DNA of 64,000 nt from Bolinopsis microptera (GCF_026151205.1 NC_087072.1:567501-631500), one strand, 5' to 3'; positions 22,748-34,813 are shown, numbered from the stretch's first letter. A program made the numbers and translations. The notes: generated by a model from the sequence alone, not told the origin.

Positions 22748-24025
22748 CTACAAAAAGCTGAAGATAAAACCTTTGTTTGCACAGGTATTTGAACACTTAG
22801 GACTGGAAGCCGAAAAGCTCACAAAATAAGTTAACTTTTTTGAACATTGGATAAAAAAATCAACATCAAAAGATTGCCCGCTTATGGGGTCTGCATGAGC
22901 TTGGGCAGAGTAACCTGATTCTAAAGTTTCGAGAGTGCGCATATCTAAAACTTTTACCACTCCATTGACAGACTGGAGAATGAGGCTTCCTCCTTCTCTG
23001 CTCGCTTCAACACTAAATATGTCTCTGAATCTAGTATCAACTACTGACACTATGTCTGAGAATTTCCGTTTGTCTAGTAAATTTAGCTTTCCATCCTTAC
23101 CTGCTAAAACACAGGAAAATTCGTCCCTCTCAACAAAGCAAGAAGATTTTGACGAATGTTTAACAAAACTGGAACAAGGAGACGGTATTTCATGGGACAC
23201 TAAAGCTGGCCCCTCTTTTCGCAGGTCCCATATTTTCATGTTACGTCCAGAAGTGAGCAACAAGTCAGGTCCATACTCACTGCTCCTTAAGCAACACAAC
23301 GAGGAGGATGAGCAGGTTTCGTATAAGATTTGTCCTAAAAACACATTAACCACTCTGATAGAGCGTTTATTGATGAATGAGACGGTGGATTGACATGACC
23401 TGCTCCATGAGAAGTCATCGACTTTGAAACTTTTAGTTAGATTAAAGTCAGAGAAATTGGGCTCTGTAATTTGAGTATAACAGGGATTATAATTAACTTG
23501 GAATGAATTTCTTTTAAGTAATCCGACAAAATGTTCTGACACATTGAAAGATGATTTAGATGCTTGTGAAAACGTATGATCCAACTCTGTAACACTACCT
23601 TTAGTGTATTGAAGCACTTTAGACCAAAGCTCCTCGACAATAAGTGAGTTATCTGGTTTTGTGGACACTCTGTGTAATTCTTTAAACCAATACCGGAATT
23701 TTCCTTGACGATTGAACTTTACATCTTCTAGCTGTATAGCTTTAATTGATGAACCCAGAATAGGCATTTCACTACAGATAAGCTCAATCTCATTGACTGT
23801 ATCATTAATTTTCTTTACTTTCTTTTCTTTGAGTTGGTGTAAAAACCACAATTGCAAGGTAGACCATTGTACAGGGAACTGTTCGATTGATTCCATTGAT
23901 ATTTTCCTAGACGAAGGTATCAACCTCACCGAACTAATCAAGGAATTATTATTTATCAAGGAATCTAGTTTAAGAACAAATTTAGTCACAATTCTGTTAA
24001 AGAGTACCTCTGGCTGTCTACGGAG
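22748..24025 (-). CDS. WD-repeat-like protein, C-terminal exon
   Basis: A single open exon of ~425 codons begins after the acceptor TACCCCAG at 24026, phase 0, reading LRRQPEVLFNRIVTKF. No ATG opens it, so upstream exons are needed. Residues ~1-200 look helical. From ~220 there are WD-like blades (LLLTSGRNMKIWDLRKEGP, CVLAGKDGKLNLLDKRK, SVNGVVKVLDMRTLE). It ends in a TAG at the edge of the degraded block, so the last residues could be affected. The family was not identified; a beta-propeller scaffold is the most that can be said. Confidence 0.65.
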   Translation of the reverse strand, partial: LRRQPEVLFNRIVTKFVLKLDSLINNNSLISSVRLIPSSRKISMESIEQFPVQWSTLQLWFLHQLKEKKVKKINDTVNEIELICSEMPILGSSIKAIQLEDVKFNRQGKFRYWFKELHRVSTKPDNSLIVEELWSKVLQYTKGSVTELDHTFSQASKSSFNVSEHFVGLLKRNSFQVNYNPCYTQITEPNFSDFNLTKSFKVDDFSWSRSCQSTVSFINKRSIRVVNVFLGQILYETCSSSSLCCLRSSEYGPDLLLTSGRNMKIWDLRKEGPALVSHEIPSPCSSFVKHSSKSSCFVERDEFSCVLAGKDGKLNLLDKRKFSDIVSVVDTRFRDIFSVEASREGGSLILQSVNGVVKVLDMRTLETLESGYSAQAHADPISGQSFDVDFFIQCSKKLTYFVSFSASSPKCSNTCANKGFIFSFL

Positions 24026-24049
24026 CTGGGGTAATTTGTAATAAAAAAG

Positions 24050-24165
24050 TGAAGTAAAGTAAATTAAAGTAAAATGTATGACATCACATATTCACACATG
24101 TCTACAAAATATCATCGCACTGTGTGACAAAATATATAATACATATTTCCCCACCAAAACTAAAA
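24050..24165. repeat. Dispersed repeat with (TAAAG)n start, copy 1
   Basis: About 110 bases (TAAAGTAAA then GACATCACAT, ACACATGTCTACAAA) recur at 25055-25170. The (TAAAG)n motif behaves like a LINE 3' tail. Confidence 0.7.
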
Positions 24166-24654
24166 GGACAATGTAGATAATAAGAATCATTATAGTACAG
24201 TGCACTACAAGTGTGCTGAGGGCTAACATTAGAATATCAAGAATAAAATAATTCTGTTTTACAAGGGCCTGTTGGCACTTTAAGATCAATGCCTGATGGC
24301 GCTTTACTAGTATGGTGGATCTTGAACCCGCTATCTTCGAATTATGAGTCACTTCAAGCAACGACCAGGATTTATTCCCTTCTAGTTTTACCCTAGTTTT
24401 ACCTCATTCCATCACATAGATCATGACTGTTGACATGGTTCTTTGTAAAACACCTACATTACTCAAGGTATAAAAAGAGCTTTATATATAATATAGCAAT
24501 CATAACAACCTTTTCTCTAATAACTAAATTCCTTACAATCCAACAAATCATACGATTTGCCTTAGCGATACATGCTGCCCACTAATCAGTAATCTGACAC
24601 AAGTAGCTTATAAAACAGTGCGTGTGATCATCTGTCGTATCAAATCAAATTATT

Positions 24655-25170
24655 GACATATGACCTCATCTTGAGTATTGTGTCCAATTGTGGAATCCAC
24701 CTGCGGCTCATGGAAGTTGGGGGACTGTTTTGGAGCTGGAGAGCGTCCAGAGGGGGTTTACCTGTCTGAATTGTATTTTACTTTTTTAAAAGTATTCACT
24801 ACACATAATGTCACAATGACCCTATATAAAAATAACCCTTCAAAAACTCAATATTTTGAAAATCACCCTTGGCCTTGCGGCTCTAAGTTCAAATCTAAAC
24901 TGTCTATATTGAAAAAGTTCTTTCTCGCCCCTCTGTCTCCCCGGAGAGAAATTATCGTCGTTCTTAAGATTTCGAAACGAAGGCGCTTCCTAATGTATCC
25001 CACAGCATCTGCCCTGTGTGGTATTCCATCATCAAATCCTCAATTTGTCAACGCTAAAGTAAAGTAAAATAAAGTAAAGTAAAAATTATGACATAACATC
25101 ATCACACATGTCTACAAAGTATCAAATCACTATATGGAAAAATATAAATATCTTACCACCAAAATTAATA
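24655..25170 (+). pseudogene. Decayed LINE reverse transcriptase 3' fragment
   Basis: One frame reads PHLEYCVQLWNPPAAHGSW and LELESVQRGFTCL, the typical C-terminal thumb region of non-LTR reverse transcriptases. It is preceded by a TGA where arginine is expected. Farther on, LSPRREIIVVLKISKR in another frame matches the usual RRE segment. It ends in (TAAAG)n followed by the shared 110-base repeat. Frameshifts and stops show it is dead. Confidence 0.7.
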
Positions 25171-25479
25171 AATTATTAACTACAACTTTATTAAAAAAAT
25201 TCAAATAAATTCAAAAAGCATCCCCAAAAGATAACCCTATTCATACTTCCCAGTGGAATAAAGATTTATAAATCGCTTTTTTGCCACAAAAGGGTGGAAG
25301 TAAAGATAATCGTTATATGCTTCTCTTTATTACTCACATAGCTAGGTCCTTCAATTCTCCCTAATACTTCATTTGAAACATTCCAAAAATGTGAATCATT
25401 AGAAATATCCTTAGAAATCGCTGGCAGAGCGGCGAATACGTGCGGACCTCACAGAAACTTTTAAGTGGTTTTTACAAGT

Positions 25480-25745
25480 GGTTTAACTGATTAAGGATCG
25501 GGGATATTTAGAACTGGCATATCCGGTCTTAATCTTGTTTCAAGCAATAGATGTAGTGGAAGTTTAAAAATAATAAAGAATGTTCAGAAGTATTTTCTCC
25601 CGGAGCGAGTTATTCCATATTGGAACAAACTCCCTCCAGATAAGACGTCAAGAACTCTGTGACAGTTTTAGGTTTTAAAATTGAATTGGAAGGATGTAAG
25701 AAAGATATTACAAATGACAGCTTTTTTTGGAATGTTTCTAATGAA
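25480..25745 (+). pseudogene. Second LINE 3' fragment
   Basis: The frame reads RYFLPERV-like sequence (KYFLPERVIPYWNKLPPDK) then stops and LNWKDVRKILQ, the characteristic LINE ORF2 C-terminus (NxWNxLPxxV pattern). Internal TGA and TAG codons make it non-functional. Confidence 0.65.
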
Positions 25746-25894
25746 GTTTTAGTAAGAATTGAGGGAGCCAGTTATGTTAGTAATAGAGAAACATAACAAT
25801 TATCTTTGGTTCCATCCTTATGTGACAAAGAAGCGTTTTATAAATCTTTATTCCACTGGGAAGTTTTTAAAACAGGATAATGTTTCGGCGGTCG

Positions 25895-26055
25895 CGCGCT
25901 ACTGCAAGCGAGAGGGTTCTGGTTTGACCATTGTTAATGGTCTGGCCCGGCGCGCGCTACTTCGTAGCACTTGCCATCGGGCCATTTTGAGAAGAAAGCG
26001 GCACGCGCTTGGCGCTACTTCGAAGAAATTTAGACGAGTAACATCTGTTAAGCTT
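25895..26055 (+). repeat. GC-rich dispersed repeat (GGCCCGGCGCGCGCTAC family)
   Basis: Shares TTGTTAATGGTCTGGCCCGG, GCGCTACTTCGAAGAAATTT and GACGAGTAACATC with pieces at 27000-27060, 27745-27800, 28255-28350 and 28480-28560. A short transposon family, with many broken copies in 25.9-28.6 kb. Confidence 0.7.
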
Positions 26056-26579
26056 TGGTTAGAGCAACGCAGTTCGTAAGTTAAATTTTTAGTCAACTTT
26101 TATTCTGATAGACATTCAAAACGTTAAAATATTTGTTTCTGCATACTATACGATGTAGTGACTAGGAAGTGCACTATGAGGCGCAAAATTCAAATGCTGC
26201 GCTTTTATGTTTTTTCGCCGAAATATTTCGTAGTACATAGTATCTTGTTAAATGTAGTTTTATCGCTCGGAAAATACATATTGTAAGCAATCAGCCTGAA
26301 ATTTAAAATTGGTTAGTTTATTATAGTCTATACACTTTAAGGATGGCTGCAAAGTATTGTTATTTTAGCGTTTAACTTCATGAGAAATTACTAAAAAATT
26401 GAAAAGTTCTTAATATTAATATTTAATATTTGTTATTTTACGTAGTTTTTTTCTTTTAGAAAAAAAGAAAAAAAGAAAAAAAAGGGGGACCGTACCCCCA
26501 ACCCATGTAGCTGAGACACCTCACAGCAAGTAGACCAACGTGGCTCTTGCTTGTGATCGGTGCATCAACTACCCGCCGA

Positions 26580-26935
26580 ATTGTCATACGTTGTATGACC
26601 CGCCGCGCACGAGTGCGCGGCTCCCCCTGTATCGTCGAAACTCTACTATCACTATAGTGAAGCGACCGTGGGGGTCACCACGTGATACAACCGCCGAAGC
26701 GGTGGGTTGGGAGTCCCCCTGGGATCGTTTCATTTTACGTAGTTTTTTGGCCATAACTTGGCAGTTTTTTCAATTTCTTCCTAGATTTTTGGGGCCATTT
26801 AAAACATGTTCCCTAATTGATTCACGATGTCAATCCTTCGCATCTCGCCGATCTGCATACGATCATGTGGTTGCGAGAAGCATTATTTGATGCGCGCGCG
26901 ACCCAGTAGTGCATCGCGCTACAAGTTCCCTAAAG
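26580..26935 (+). repeat. TCATAC palindrome family copy 2, followed by GC-rich family copy
   Basis: 26582-26700 begins TCATACGTTGTATGACC and runs through GCGCGGCTCCCCCTGTATCG and GTGGGGGTCACC. It matches 10690-10806 (inverted) and 28065-28170. 26818-26935 is a copy of the family at 16277. Confidence 0.75.
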
Positions 26936-27104
26936 AATGTGCTAAAAAATTTCATCAAGATGTAAATCAATGATCAAGGAAATGAATTGACGGATGTTAC
27001 TCGTCTAAATTTCTTCGAAGTAGCGCGCGCCGGGCCAGATCATTAACAATGGTCAAGGAAATTTAGCAAGAGCATTGATAAATATCAATTATGAATTAAA
27101 TCAA

Positions 27105-28570
27105 CGAATTTCGTTTAATTGACAATGTCAATTCATGGCAGCTCGGCGCGGCACAGTAGCGCATCTCGCCGATCTAGCCAGCAGTGAGAAGCCTTATTGA
27201 GTGCGCGGCGCGGCACAGTCTAGTAACGCATCGCGCTACAAAATTTCGTCAAATTACGCGACTAGACTTTTACACTTACTGAAGCTCCAAAAGCCGCGCA
27301 TCATCATCAAATATGGCACATAGCTACAAAATTGTTGTAGGTTTACAACCTACCAGGACGCGCGCCGAGTTGGACTCGTCGCGTCGACGGTCCTGATATA
27401 TGGAACAAATATATTACGAGTATCGCTCGTTAACGAAATTGATTAATTATTCCAAAAAGGTATGCCAAATTTGGTATTGTGAAAAAGCTCACACTCTCTA
27501 GAAAACAATGGTACAAAAATTTTCAAAATTCAAGCAAGTTTGTTTTTATTGTGCATCTCTTATAGCCTGACTGACAATTTTCTCGACTGACTGACAATGT
27601 TTCTTCTTTTCCCCATTTAGAATACAAAGATTAGTACATTTTAGTTTATGATTAATATTATATTTTTACCTATAGTTTACCTAGATTACGATGACTAATA
27701 AACTGGGACCAAACTTTTGAAGGATCGTGGACTATATATATACGGGCTATTCCATTGTTAATGGACTAGCCCGGCACGCGCTACTTTGTAGCATGGCACT
27801 CCCAGCAAACCTTACTGGCTGGCCGTGTTACTAAAAGTGCAATTGGTTTAATTTTAACAAATGGCTGCGCTTGAGCTCGCGCGCGGCATTAAGTGATTTG
27901 CACGCGTGGAACATTCCTATTTTCAAGCCGCCAGCACGTGACACAATTCAGCCAATCAAAGGACAGGAATCGGCCCAAAATAAGATAATTCTGAAAATTT
28001 TGAGATAACTCAAAATCTACAATGTCCCTAATTTTCATCCTGGGGAGGAAACGTTATTTTTACTTGTCATACGTTGTATGACCCGCCGCACACGAGTGCG
28101 CGGCTCCCCTTCTATCGTAATAACTAATACATAGTGAAACGACCGTGGGGGTCACGCGACGTGATACAAACGAACATTTTGCAAAAAACCGAAAGTTTTT
28201 ATTTCTTTTACTTTCCAAGTTAGGCCCCAGCCAGTAAGTGGTAAGGTTTCCTGGGCTTGCCTCGGGCCATTAATTTGAGAAGAAAGCGGTGCGCGTCACT
28301 TCGAAGAAATTTAGCATTTAGACGAGTAACATCCGTCAAACTGTTTTTTTTATTTGTTTTTTTCTTGACTACGGGAGTTCACAAAATATTTACATTTAAA
28401 GTTTATTCCTGGCAGTGCTGAGCCGATTTATTTATAAGTTACATTTTGATCTTAGCTCCTTCTTTGTCATCTGTACCTGTAGTTTAGTTTTACTAAACGC
28501 GCTACTTCGTAGCACTTGCCTCGGGCAAGGTCGAAGAAATTTAGAAGAGTAACATCCGTCAAGTCAAATG
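27105..28570 (+). repeat. Cluster of short GC-rich repeats, no gene
   Basis: Contains family copies at 27105-27245, 27745-27800, 28065-28170, 28255-28350 and 28480-28560 in AT-rich filler. No coding exon was found. Confidence 0.6.
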
Positions 28571-28911
28571 CTAAAAGTTTAAATAACAACAAGACCAAAA
28601 CTACACAGGTAACCTGGCCAAGATATTGACATCGAAAACTGCAAGCTTATTACTAATGATGAATGAAAATATCCTACCAATTTATAAAGCTTTTACTGAA
28701 ACTTCAACATTCTTGACCTCAAATATATGCTTGTGTTTTAACTTTGATCAAATATTTTTAAAATTTAGATTTATGATATGATTGACGCGTATCTAAAGTA
28801 ATTATTATTAACGTTACCATGGTTACTGTCCGAATAAAATAAGAGTTCAATTAAGTAATTGTAATGACTCCACATACGATTGGTTAATGATCATTAATAA
28901 AGTCTCCGCAA

Positions 28912-29934
28912 CTAAAATTCACGGTAATTTCTGCAAAGAACTTGTCTTATGATTCTAACAATGTCACTTCTCAAACCCTGACTCCTGCATACTATTATAA
29001 GAGGAAAAAGAAGAGAGTAAAGAAGAGGGAGAGTTGAAATAGAGACCCCAATCAGTGGACAAAGGTAACTTTTAGTAATCATTATCTGAAGATCAGGTAT
29101 TGGGTACGCAAACAACACACACCAAGTGACCGTCATAGTTCCGTTGCAAAGGAAGAAGAGAACGGAGAGGATTAAAACTGTGGTGGTCACGTGATTCCAA
29201 TCTATAAAACGAGGTGTGTCTGTGTTGTCATGGTTACGGTTTTTATACCAGACGCTGAGGACTAGGACTATTGTACAGATTAAAACGACAGTGACAGGAA
29301 GTATATAGTAGAAGAGGAGGCACAGCAGTTTTATGGTGTCTCTGAGATGGTGCTGAAGATTCTCGTTCATCGCTAGGAGACTGTCGCCAGGGAACGAGAA
29401 CTCTGCCAGAGGAAGTGCCATGTCCTCCCAAAACTTCTCCTGATCATCAAACTGGACGCTGTGTAGAAAGTAGTACACATCCACAGCAGACAGGGAGAGG
29501 AGGAGAGATATGTAGCTTATCATTATCACGTGTAGTATTAGCAGGTTCGGCTGGTAGAACGGGTTCACGATCCTTATCGTTCTGAGAAGAGACAGAATCA
29601 CATTAAAATGAATAGAGCAGCAGTAAGCAAACAATCCGAACAGTCTGTAGGTGAGGTTGAGGTTCCAAAGAGTTGGAATCCCTATTTTACTGTATCTGAA
29701 GTACAGTATCTCCGCCACGGAAGGGAGAACGTGTCCCAGTGCTGCCACGATGTCCGCCACTGCGATCAGAACAAAGAGCCTGTTCGTCAGTTTCTGGCAG
29801 TGTTTGAGGTAGTGCACTATCAGAATGGAGTTTAAGATGAGAACCAGCAGACCGAGCACACAGTTTAGAGGGTCTACACTGCAGAAAGTTCTGTAAAGAA
29901 TCTCACGGCCTGGATATTCGGCTTCTCCTGCCAT
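28912..29934 (-). CDS. Intronless seven-helix receptor, divergent rhodopsin class
   Basis: 340 residues from ATG at 29934 (MAGEAEYPGREI). The frame stays open upstream, but only to a non-ATG codon. Seven hydrophobic segments are visible. TM1 has NSILIV; TM2 has LIAVADIV with the conserved Asp; TM3 ends SLLRTIRIVNPF, where the usual DRY is replaced by LRT. TM6 is TTVLILSVLFFLCNGT. TM7 is SISTLPLLYSLLFPLI, a degenerate NPxxY. A basic tail (CRSQGLRSDIVRIIRQVL) follows, compatible with helix 8. Single-exon divergent receptors of this type are common in lineage-specific invertebrate expansions. The ligand is unknown. Confidence 0.85.
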   Translation of the reverse strand: MAGEAEYPGREILYRTFCSVDPLNCVLGLLVLILNSILIVHYLKHCQKLTNRLFVLIAVADIVAALGHVLPSVAEILYFRYSKIGIPTLWNLNLTYRLFGLFAYCCSIHFNVILSLLRTIRIVNPFYQPNLLILHVIMISYISLLLSLSAVDVYYFLHSVQFDDQEKFWEDMALPLAEFSFPGDSLLAMNENLQHHLRDTIKLLCLLFYYILPVTVVLICTIVLVLSVWYKNRNHDNTDTPRFIDWNHVTTTVLILSVLFFLCNGTMTVTWCVLFAYPIPDLQIMITKSYLCPLIGVSISTLPLLYSLLFPLIIVCRSQGLRSDIVRIIRQVLCRNYREF

Positions 29935-30015
29935 CTGGTGGGAATATATCAGATAAACCACGCAGTGCAATATATAAATTGGTAAAACACCCTTAGATGC
30001 ACAACAGCTATACAA

Positions 30016-31270
30016 ATTTTAACAAAGCCTGTTTTGTTTCATTTATAAATTTTACTTCAGAAACTTATGTTGTTATAGATTTATTAGTGCCACGTCGGAC
30101 CTTTAGTAAAAAGAGTAAGTGAAGCTTGATAAAAATTGTGCAGTTGTTTTTGTCTGTTATCTTTACTGTGTTTACTTAACGTTACACTTACCATGGTTAC
30201 TGTGTTTATCATACCATCTGGCAGCAAGATCGTATTATTATAATGCAAGGAAATATATATAAACTATAAATAACTATAATAAAGTGTACAAACTACAAGT
30301 CTACTACTAGGTATGTGATTGATGTAATTAATCGAAACTTTTTACAATTCGAAAGCCGTGAATGAATGGAAAAAGCGAGCGACCGATTTCATTCTCGGTA
30401 TCATTTTGAATTTGCAGACGGTCAATCAAATTAATATCATTTCCTTTTGTTTGGGAAAGAGAGACACTGGCAGCTGTCCACATCATGGGTAGGGTCAAAT
30501 AAAACTATAATAAAGTGTACAAGTCAAATGCCCTACTACGTTTTATCGATAGTAAATCGTACGAAGTAAATCATACCCAACAATTATACACACACGAATG
30601 AGACTCAAGCAACAGATTGATAAAACATTGATATCAAATTTCAAATATTTTCTGCGTATTCGGGAAAATTCTTCAGAAAAGTAATGTTACGTTGTAGTGA
30701 ATGTACACTATTGTAGGCGTATTTATATTGGGTATACTCTATAGTCTATAGTCTATAGGTTATGAAGCACTGGATACTGAGCTGAAATAACAGAATAATA
30801 ATATTTGTTAAAGTATACTAGGTTATATACGATAAAAAACGGTTATGAGATTATTATGAGGTAATGTCATTACATAATATGTATGTAATTTATACAGATA
30901 TATAATATATATATATATATAACAGCATGTGTATAAAATATCTTTTAGATATTATATAATTAAATCTCGGGTTGATATTTTGATAGACCAGATCTTGATT
31001 TCCCGAAATTAGATAGAACCGCTAACAATGAAATGAAATGAAGTATTTATATCCCGCTCATATGATTGTATGCTCAAAATTAAAACAGAAGGGACTAAAA
31101 TAAGGCACTCAAATCTCTTCTGGTTTTTCACTAAAAAGTGATAACTATAAAACTACGAGTTATATTTAGAGCAGTAAGGATCGTAGTGTCCTCACATCTT
31201 CAATGGCAAATTGAAAGAGACGCTGCTTATTAAAAGCTTCAGTGTTTATACAGAAAAAAAAGGTACCCAC
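30016..31270. other. AT-rich intergenic DNA, no gene seen
   Basis: Contains a TACCATGGTTACTGTGTTTA motif (30190), a fragment resembling 8815-8880 (CTCGGTATCATTTT, 30395) and a (TA)n run near 30905. No exon-like frame was found. Confidence 0.5.
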
Positions 31271-33532
31271 TGTATAACTATAAGGTTGTAGCTGAAGCTT
31301 TAAGAACCATTGCAGCGGAGGGGGTTTCAGTGTTTATATAAGGTTGTAGTTGAAGCTTTAAGAGCCATTGCAGCGGAGGGGGTTTCAGTGTCTATATAAG
31401 GTTGTAGCTGAAACTTTAAGAGCCATTGCAGCGGAGGGGGTTTCAGTGTTTATATAAGGTTGTAGCTGAAGCTTTAAGAGCCATTGCAGCGGAGGGGGTT
31501 TCAGTGTTTATATAAGGTTGTAACTGAAGTTTTAAGAGCCATTGCAGTGGAGGGGGTTTCAGTGTTTATATAAGGTTGTAGCTGAAGCTTTAAGAGCCAT
31601 TGCAGCGGAGGGGGTTTCAGTGTTTATATAAGGTTGTAACTGAAGTTTTAAGAACCATTGCAGCGGAGGGGGTTTCAGTGTTTATATAAGGTTCTAGCTG
31701 AAGCTTTAAGAGCCATTGCAGCGGAGGGGGTTTCAGTGTTTATATAAGGTTGTAGCTGAAGTTTTAAGAACCATTGCAGCGGAGGGGGTTTCAGTGTTTA
31801 TATAAGGTTGTAGCTGAAGCTTTAAGAGCCATTGCAGCGGAGGGGGTTTCAGTGTTTATATAAGGTTGTAGCTGAAGCTTTAAGAGCCATTGCAGCGGAG
31901 GGGGTTTCAGTGTTTATATAAGGTTGTAGCTGAAGCTTTAAGAGCCATTGCAGCGGAGGGGGTTTCAGTGTTTATATAAGGTTGTAGCTGAAGCTTTAAG
32001 AGCCATTGCAGCGGAGGGGGTTTCAGTGTCTATATAAGGTTGTAGCTGAAGCTTTAAGAACCATTGCAGCGGAGGGGGTTTCAGTGTCTATATAAGGTTG
32101 TAGCTGAAGCTTTAAGAGCCATTGCAGTGGAGGGGGTTTCAGTGTTTATATAAGGTTGTAGCTGAAGCTTTAAGAGCCATTGCAGCGGAGGGGGTTTCAG
32201 TGTTTATATAAGGTTGTAACTGAAGTTTTAAGAACCATTGCAGCGGAGGGGGTTTCAGTGTTTATATAAGGTTGTAGCTGAAGCTTTAAGAGCCATTGCA
32301 GCGGAGGGGGTTTCAGTGTTTATATAAGGTTGTAAATGAAGCTTTAAGAGCCATTGCAGCGGAGAGGGTTTCAGTGTTTATATAAGGTTGTAGCTGAAGC
32401 TTTAAGAGCCATTGCAGTGGAGAGGGTTTCAGTGTTTATATAAGATTGTAGCTGAAGCTTTAAGAGCCATTGCAGTGGAGGGGGTTTCAGTGTTTAGATA
32501 AGGTTGTAGCTGAAGCTTTAAGAGCCATTGCAGCGGAGGGGGTTTCAGTGTTTATATAAGGTTGTAACTGAAGTTTTAAGAGCCATTGCAGTGGAGGGGG
32601 TTTCAGTGTTTATATAAGGTTGTAGCTGAAGCTTTAAGAGCCATTGCAGCGGAGGGGGTTTCAGTGTTTATATAAGGTTGTAACTGAAGTTTTAAGAGCC
32701 ATTGCAGTGGAGGGGGTTTCAGTGTTTATATAAGGTTGTAGCTGAAGCTTTAAGAGCCATTGCAGCGGAGGGGGTTTCAGTGTTTATATAAGGTTGTAAC
32801 TGAAGTTTTAAGAACCATTGCAGCGGAGGGGGTTTCAGTGTTTATATAAGGTTGTAGCTGAAGCTTTAAGAGCCATTGCAGCGGAGGGGGTTTCAGTGTT
32901 TATATAAGGTTGTAGCTGAAGTTTTAAGAACCATTGCAGCGGAGGGGGTTTCAGTGTTTATATAAGGTTGTAGCTGAAGCTTTAAGAGCCATTGCAGCGG
33001 AGGGGGTTTCAGTGTTTATATAAGGTTGTAGCTGAAGCTTTAAGAGCCATTGCAGCGGAGGGGGTTTCAGTGTTTATATAAGGTTGTAACTGAAGTTTTA
33101 AGAACCATTGCAGCGGAGGGGGTTTCAGTGTTTATATAAGGTTGTAGCTGAAGCTTTAAGAGCCATTGCAGCGGAGGGGGTTTCAGTGTTTATATAAGGT
33201 TGTAAATGAAGCTTTAAGAGCCATTGCAGTGGAGAGGGTTTCAGTGTTTATATAAGGTTGTAGCTGAAGCTTTAAGAGCCATTGCAGTGGAGGGGGTTTC
33301 AGTGTTTAGATAAGGTTGTAGCTGAAGCTTTAAGAGCCATTGCAGTGGAGGGGGTTTCAGTGTTTAGATAAGGTTGTAGCTGAAGCTTTAAGAGCCATTG
33401 CAGTGGAGAGGGTTTCAGTGTTTAGATAAGGTTGTAGCTGAAGCTTTAAGAGCCATTGCAGTGGAGGGGGTTTCAGTGTTTAGATAAGGTTGTAGCTGAA
33501 GCTTTAAGAGCCATTGCAGTGGAGGGGGTTTT
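31270..33532. repeat. 58-bp satellite array, ~39 copies
   Basis: The unit holds GGTTGTAGCTGAAGCTTTAA, GAGCCATTGCAGCGGAGGG and GGTTTCAGTGTTTATATAA. Variant sites (AGCTTT/AACTGAAGTTTT, GAGCC/GAACC, GCGG/GTGG, TATATAA/TAGATAA) occur in shared blocks, so groups of units were copied together. The last five or six units near 33300-33530 share TAGATAA. Confidence 0.97.
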
Positions 33533-33950
33533 CAGGATCAAACGGTTCATGAGGATTTAAATTAATTAGCAGAGGGGGATTCATATATTTAAAACAAAAA
33601 TTTCGAATCTGAAATTTTGGAAATTCTCTCCAGTCCTGTTGATGAGATTATAAATTTTGATTAAAATTTTTCTTATCGCTTTCCAGTGGCTCTACAGCGA
33701 TTGAGCTCTTTATTAATCATTATAGAGTTATTTGCATTTTAAGGCACAGGCAGTGCCCATACCACATATATAAAAGTAATATTAGCAATAATACGAGCAG
33801 TAAACTAGATAAGATTAATTAGTAGAAGAGAAACTCGTTAAAACATTCCGTGAACTCTTCTTAAACCTAATATAACGCTAATATAACCCTTTATAACGTG
33901 GTCTGCATTACAAATATTTTGATAATTCCGGCTAACTCATTATTTTTGGG

Positions 33951-34813
33951 ATGATGATCTCGTTTGTTGTAATTGTTATCACCTGTGCAACTGTAGAGGC
34001 TGCCGACATTGAACCAACTCATTCTCCTTGTCAAGGTTACATTTTAATTAGGGATTTATAGAATTTATAGTACATCAACTTTTTAGAATACCGCAAACAT
34101 TATATTACCCAGAATTGCAAATAATACGACTTTGTAGCTCGATTTTAATAATAAGCTTAATTCTTTTTTGAAGCAATAGTTTAGATGAAAGAATAAATTA
34201 TGTACACAGTTTAATAATACTAGCAGGAACCCGTCTAACCCTAAAATGGTGTCAAGACTCAAGAGACTAAAATAATTATTATCTATTTAATTCGCGTTTT
34301 TAACACCACTTAGGGGTCCAAATTTGGGGCTCTAAAACTTTTATTTCTCCGCCAATTTTTTATTTTTTCATGCTGATTTGGAGGCCATTAAAGCATTTGG
34401 CCCAGTCAAAAAAGTTTCAGTTGTATATCTTTTACGGTTTTTGCGGAAAGTCGCGTTAAAGTTGATGCCGTGGTGTCAGTAAAATGGCACGGATAAACAT
34501 ATATATATCGTCTCGCTTTATATATAGTAAGATAATTTAAATATCAGGACTGCAAAACATCATGAAGGTGTTCTCTGCCTCTCCCGAGTGTGCCAATGAA
34601 AGAAGCGAACTGCTGAAAAGTGTGGCTGACTATCTGAAGAACCTTATTCAAGGAAATGAGGGGGATATGGATGGAGAAGCTGAAATTGAAACTGAGTTGA
34701 AATTGAAATTGAAAAGAAAAGTGAACATGCAAGGAATCAACGGTGATTTGAATAACGAGGCTGAACTTGAAACTGAATTGAAACTTAAATTGAAAGGAAA
34801 AGTGAATTTATAG
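33951..34813 (+). CDS. Small secreted protein with charged repeats, 2 exons
   Basis: Exons 33951-34035 and 34548-34813 join in phase 1 (CAAG|GTTACA; AATATCAG|GACTGC) to give 116 residues. The start MMISFVVIVITCATVEAA is a signal peptide. The mature part holds two cysteines (SPCQ, PECANE), a helical stretch (SELLKSVADYLKNLIQG), then two copies of EAE(I/L)ETELKLKLK(R/G)KVN separated by an NGD linker. No family was recognised. The intron carries a Helitron ending 15 bases before the acceptor. Short size and repeats leave some risk that it is a chance pairing. Confidence 0.6.
34220..34532 (-). mobile_element. Non-autonomous Helitron-like element, copy 1
   Basis: 313 bases, minus strand, from A|TCTTACTATATATAAAGCGA to GGGTTCCTGCTAG|T. 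The TC start, CTAG end and A/T host site fit Helitrons. Homologous to 36894-37202 and 37214-37518. No coding capacity. Confidence 0.8.

Noticed and set aside
31270-33532. CRISPR-like periodic array
   Set aside because: Units are contiguous with no unique spacers, and the window is animal DNA; it is satellite DNA.
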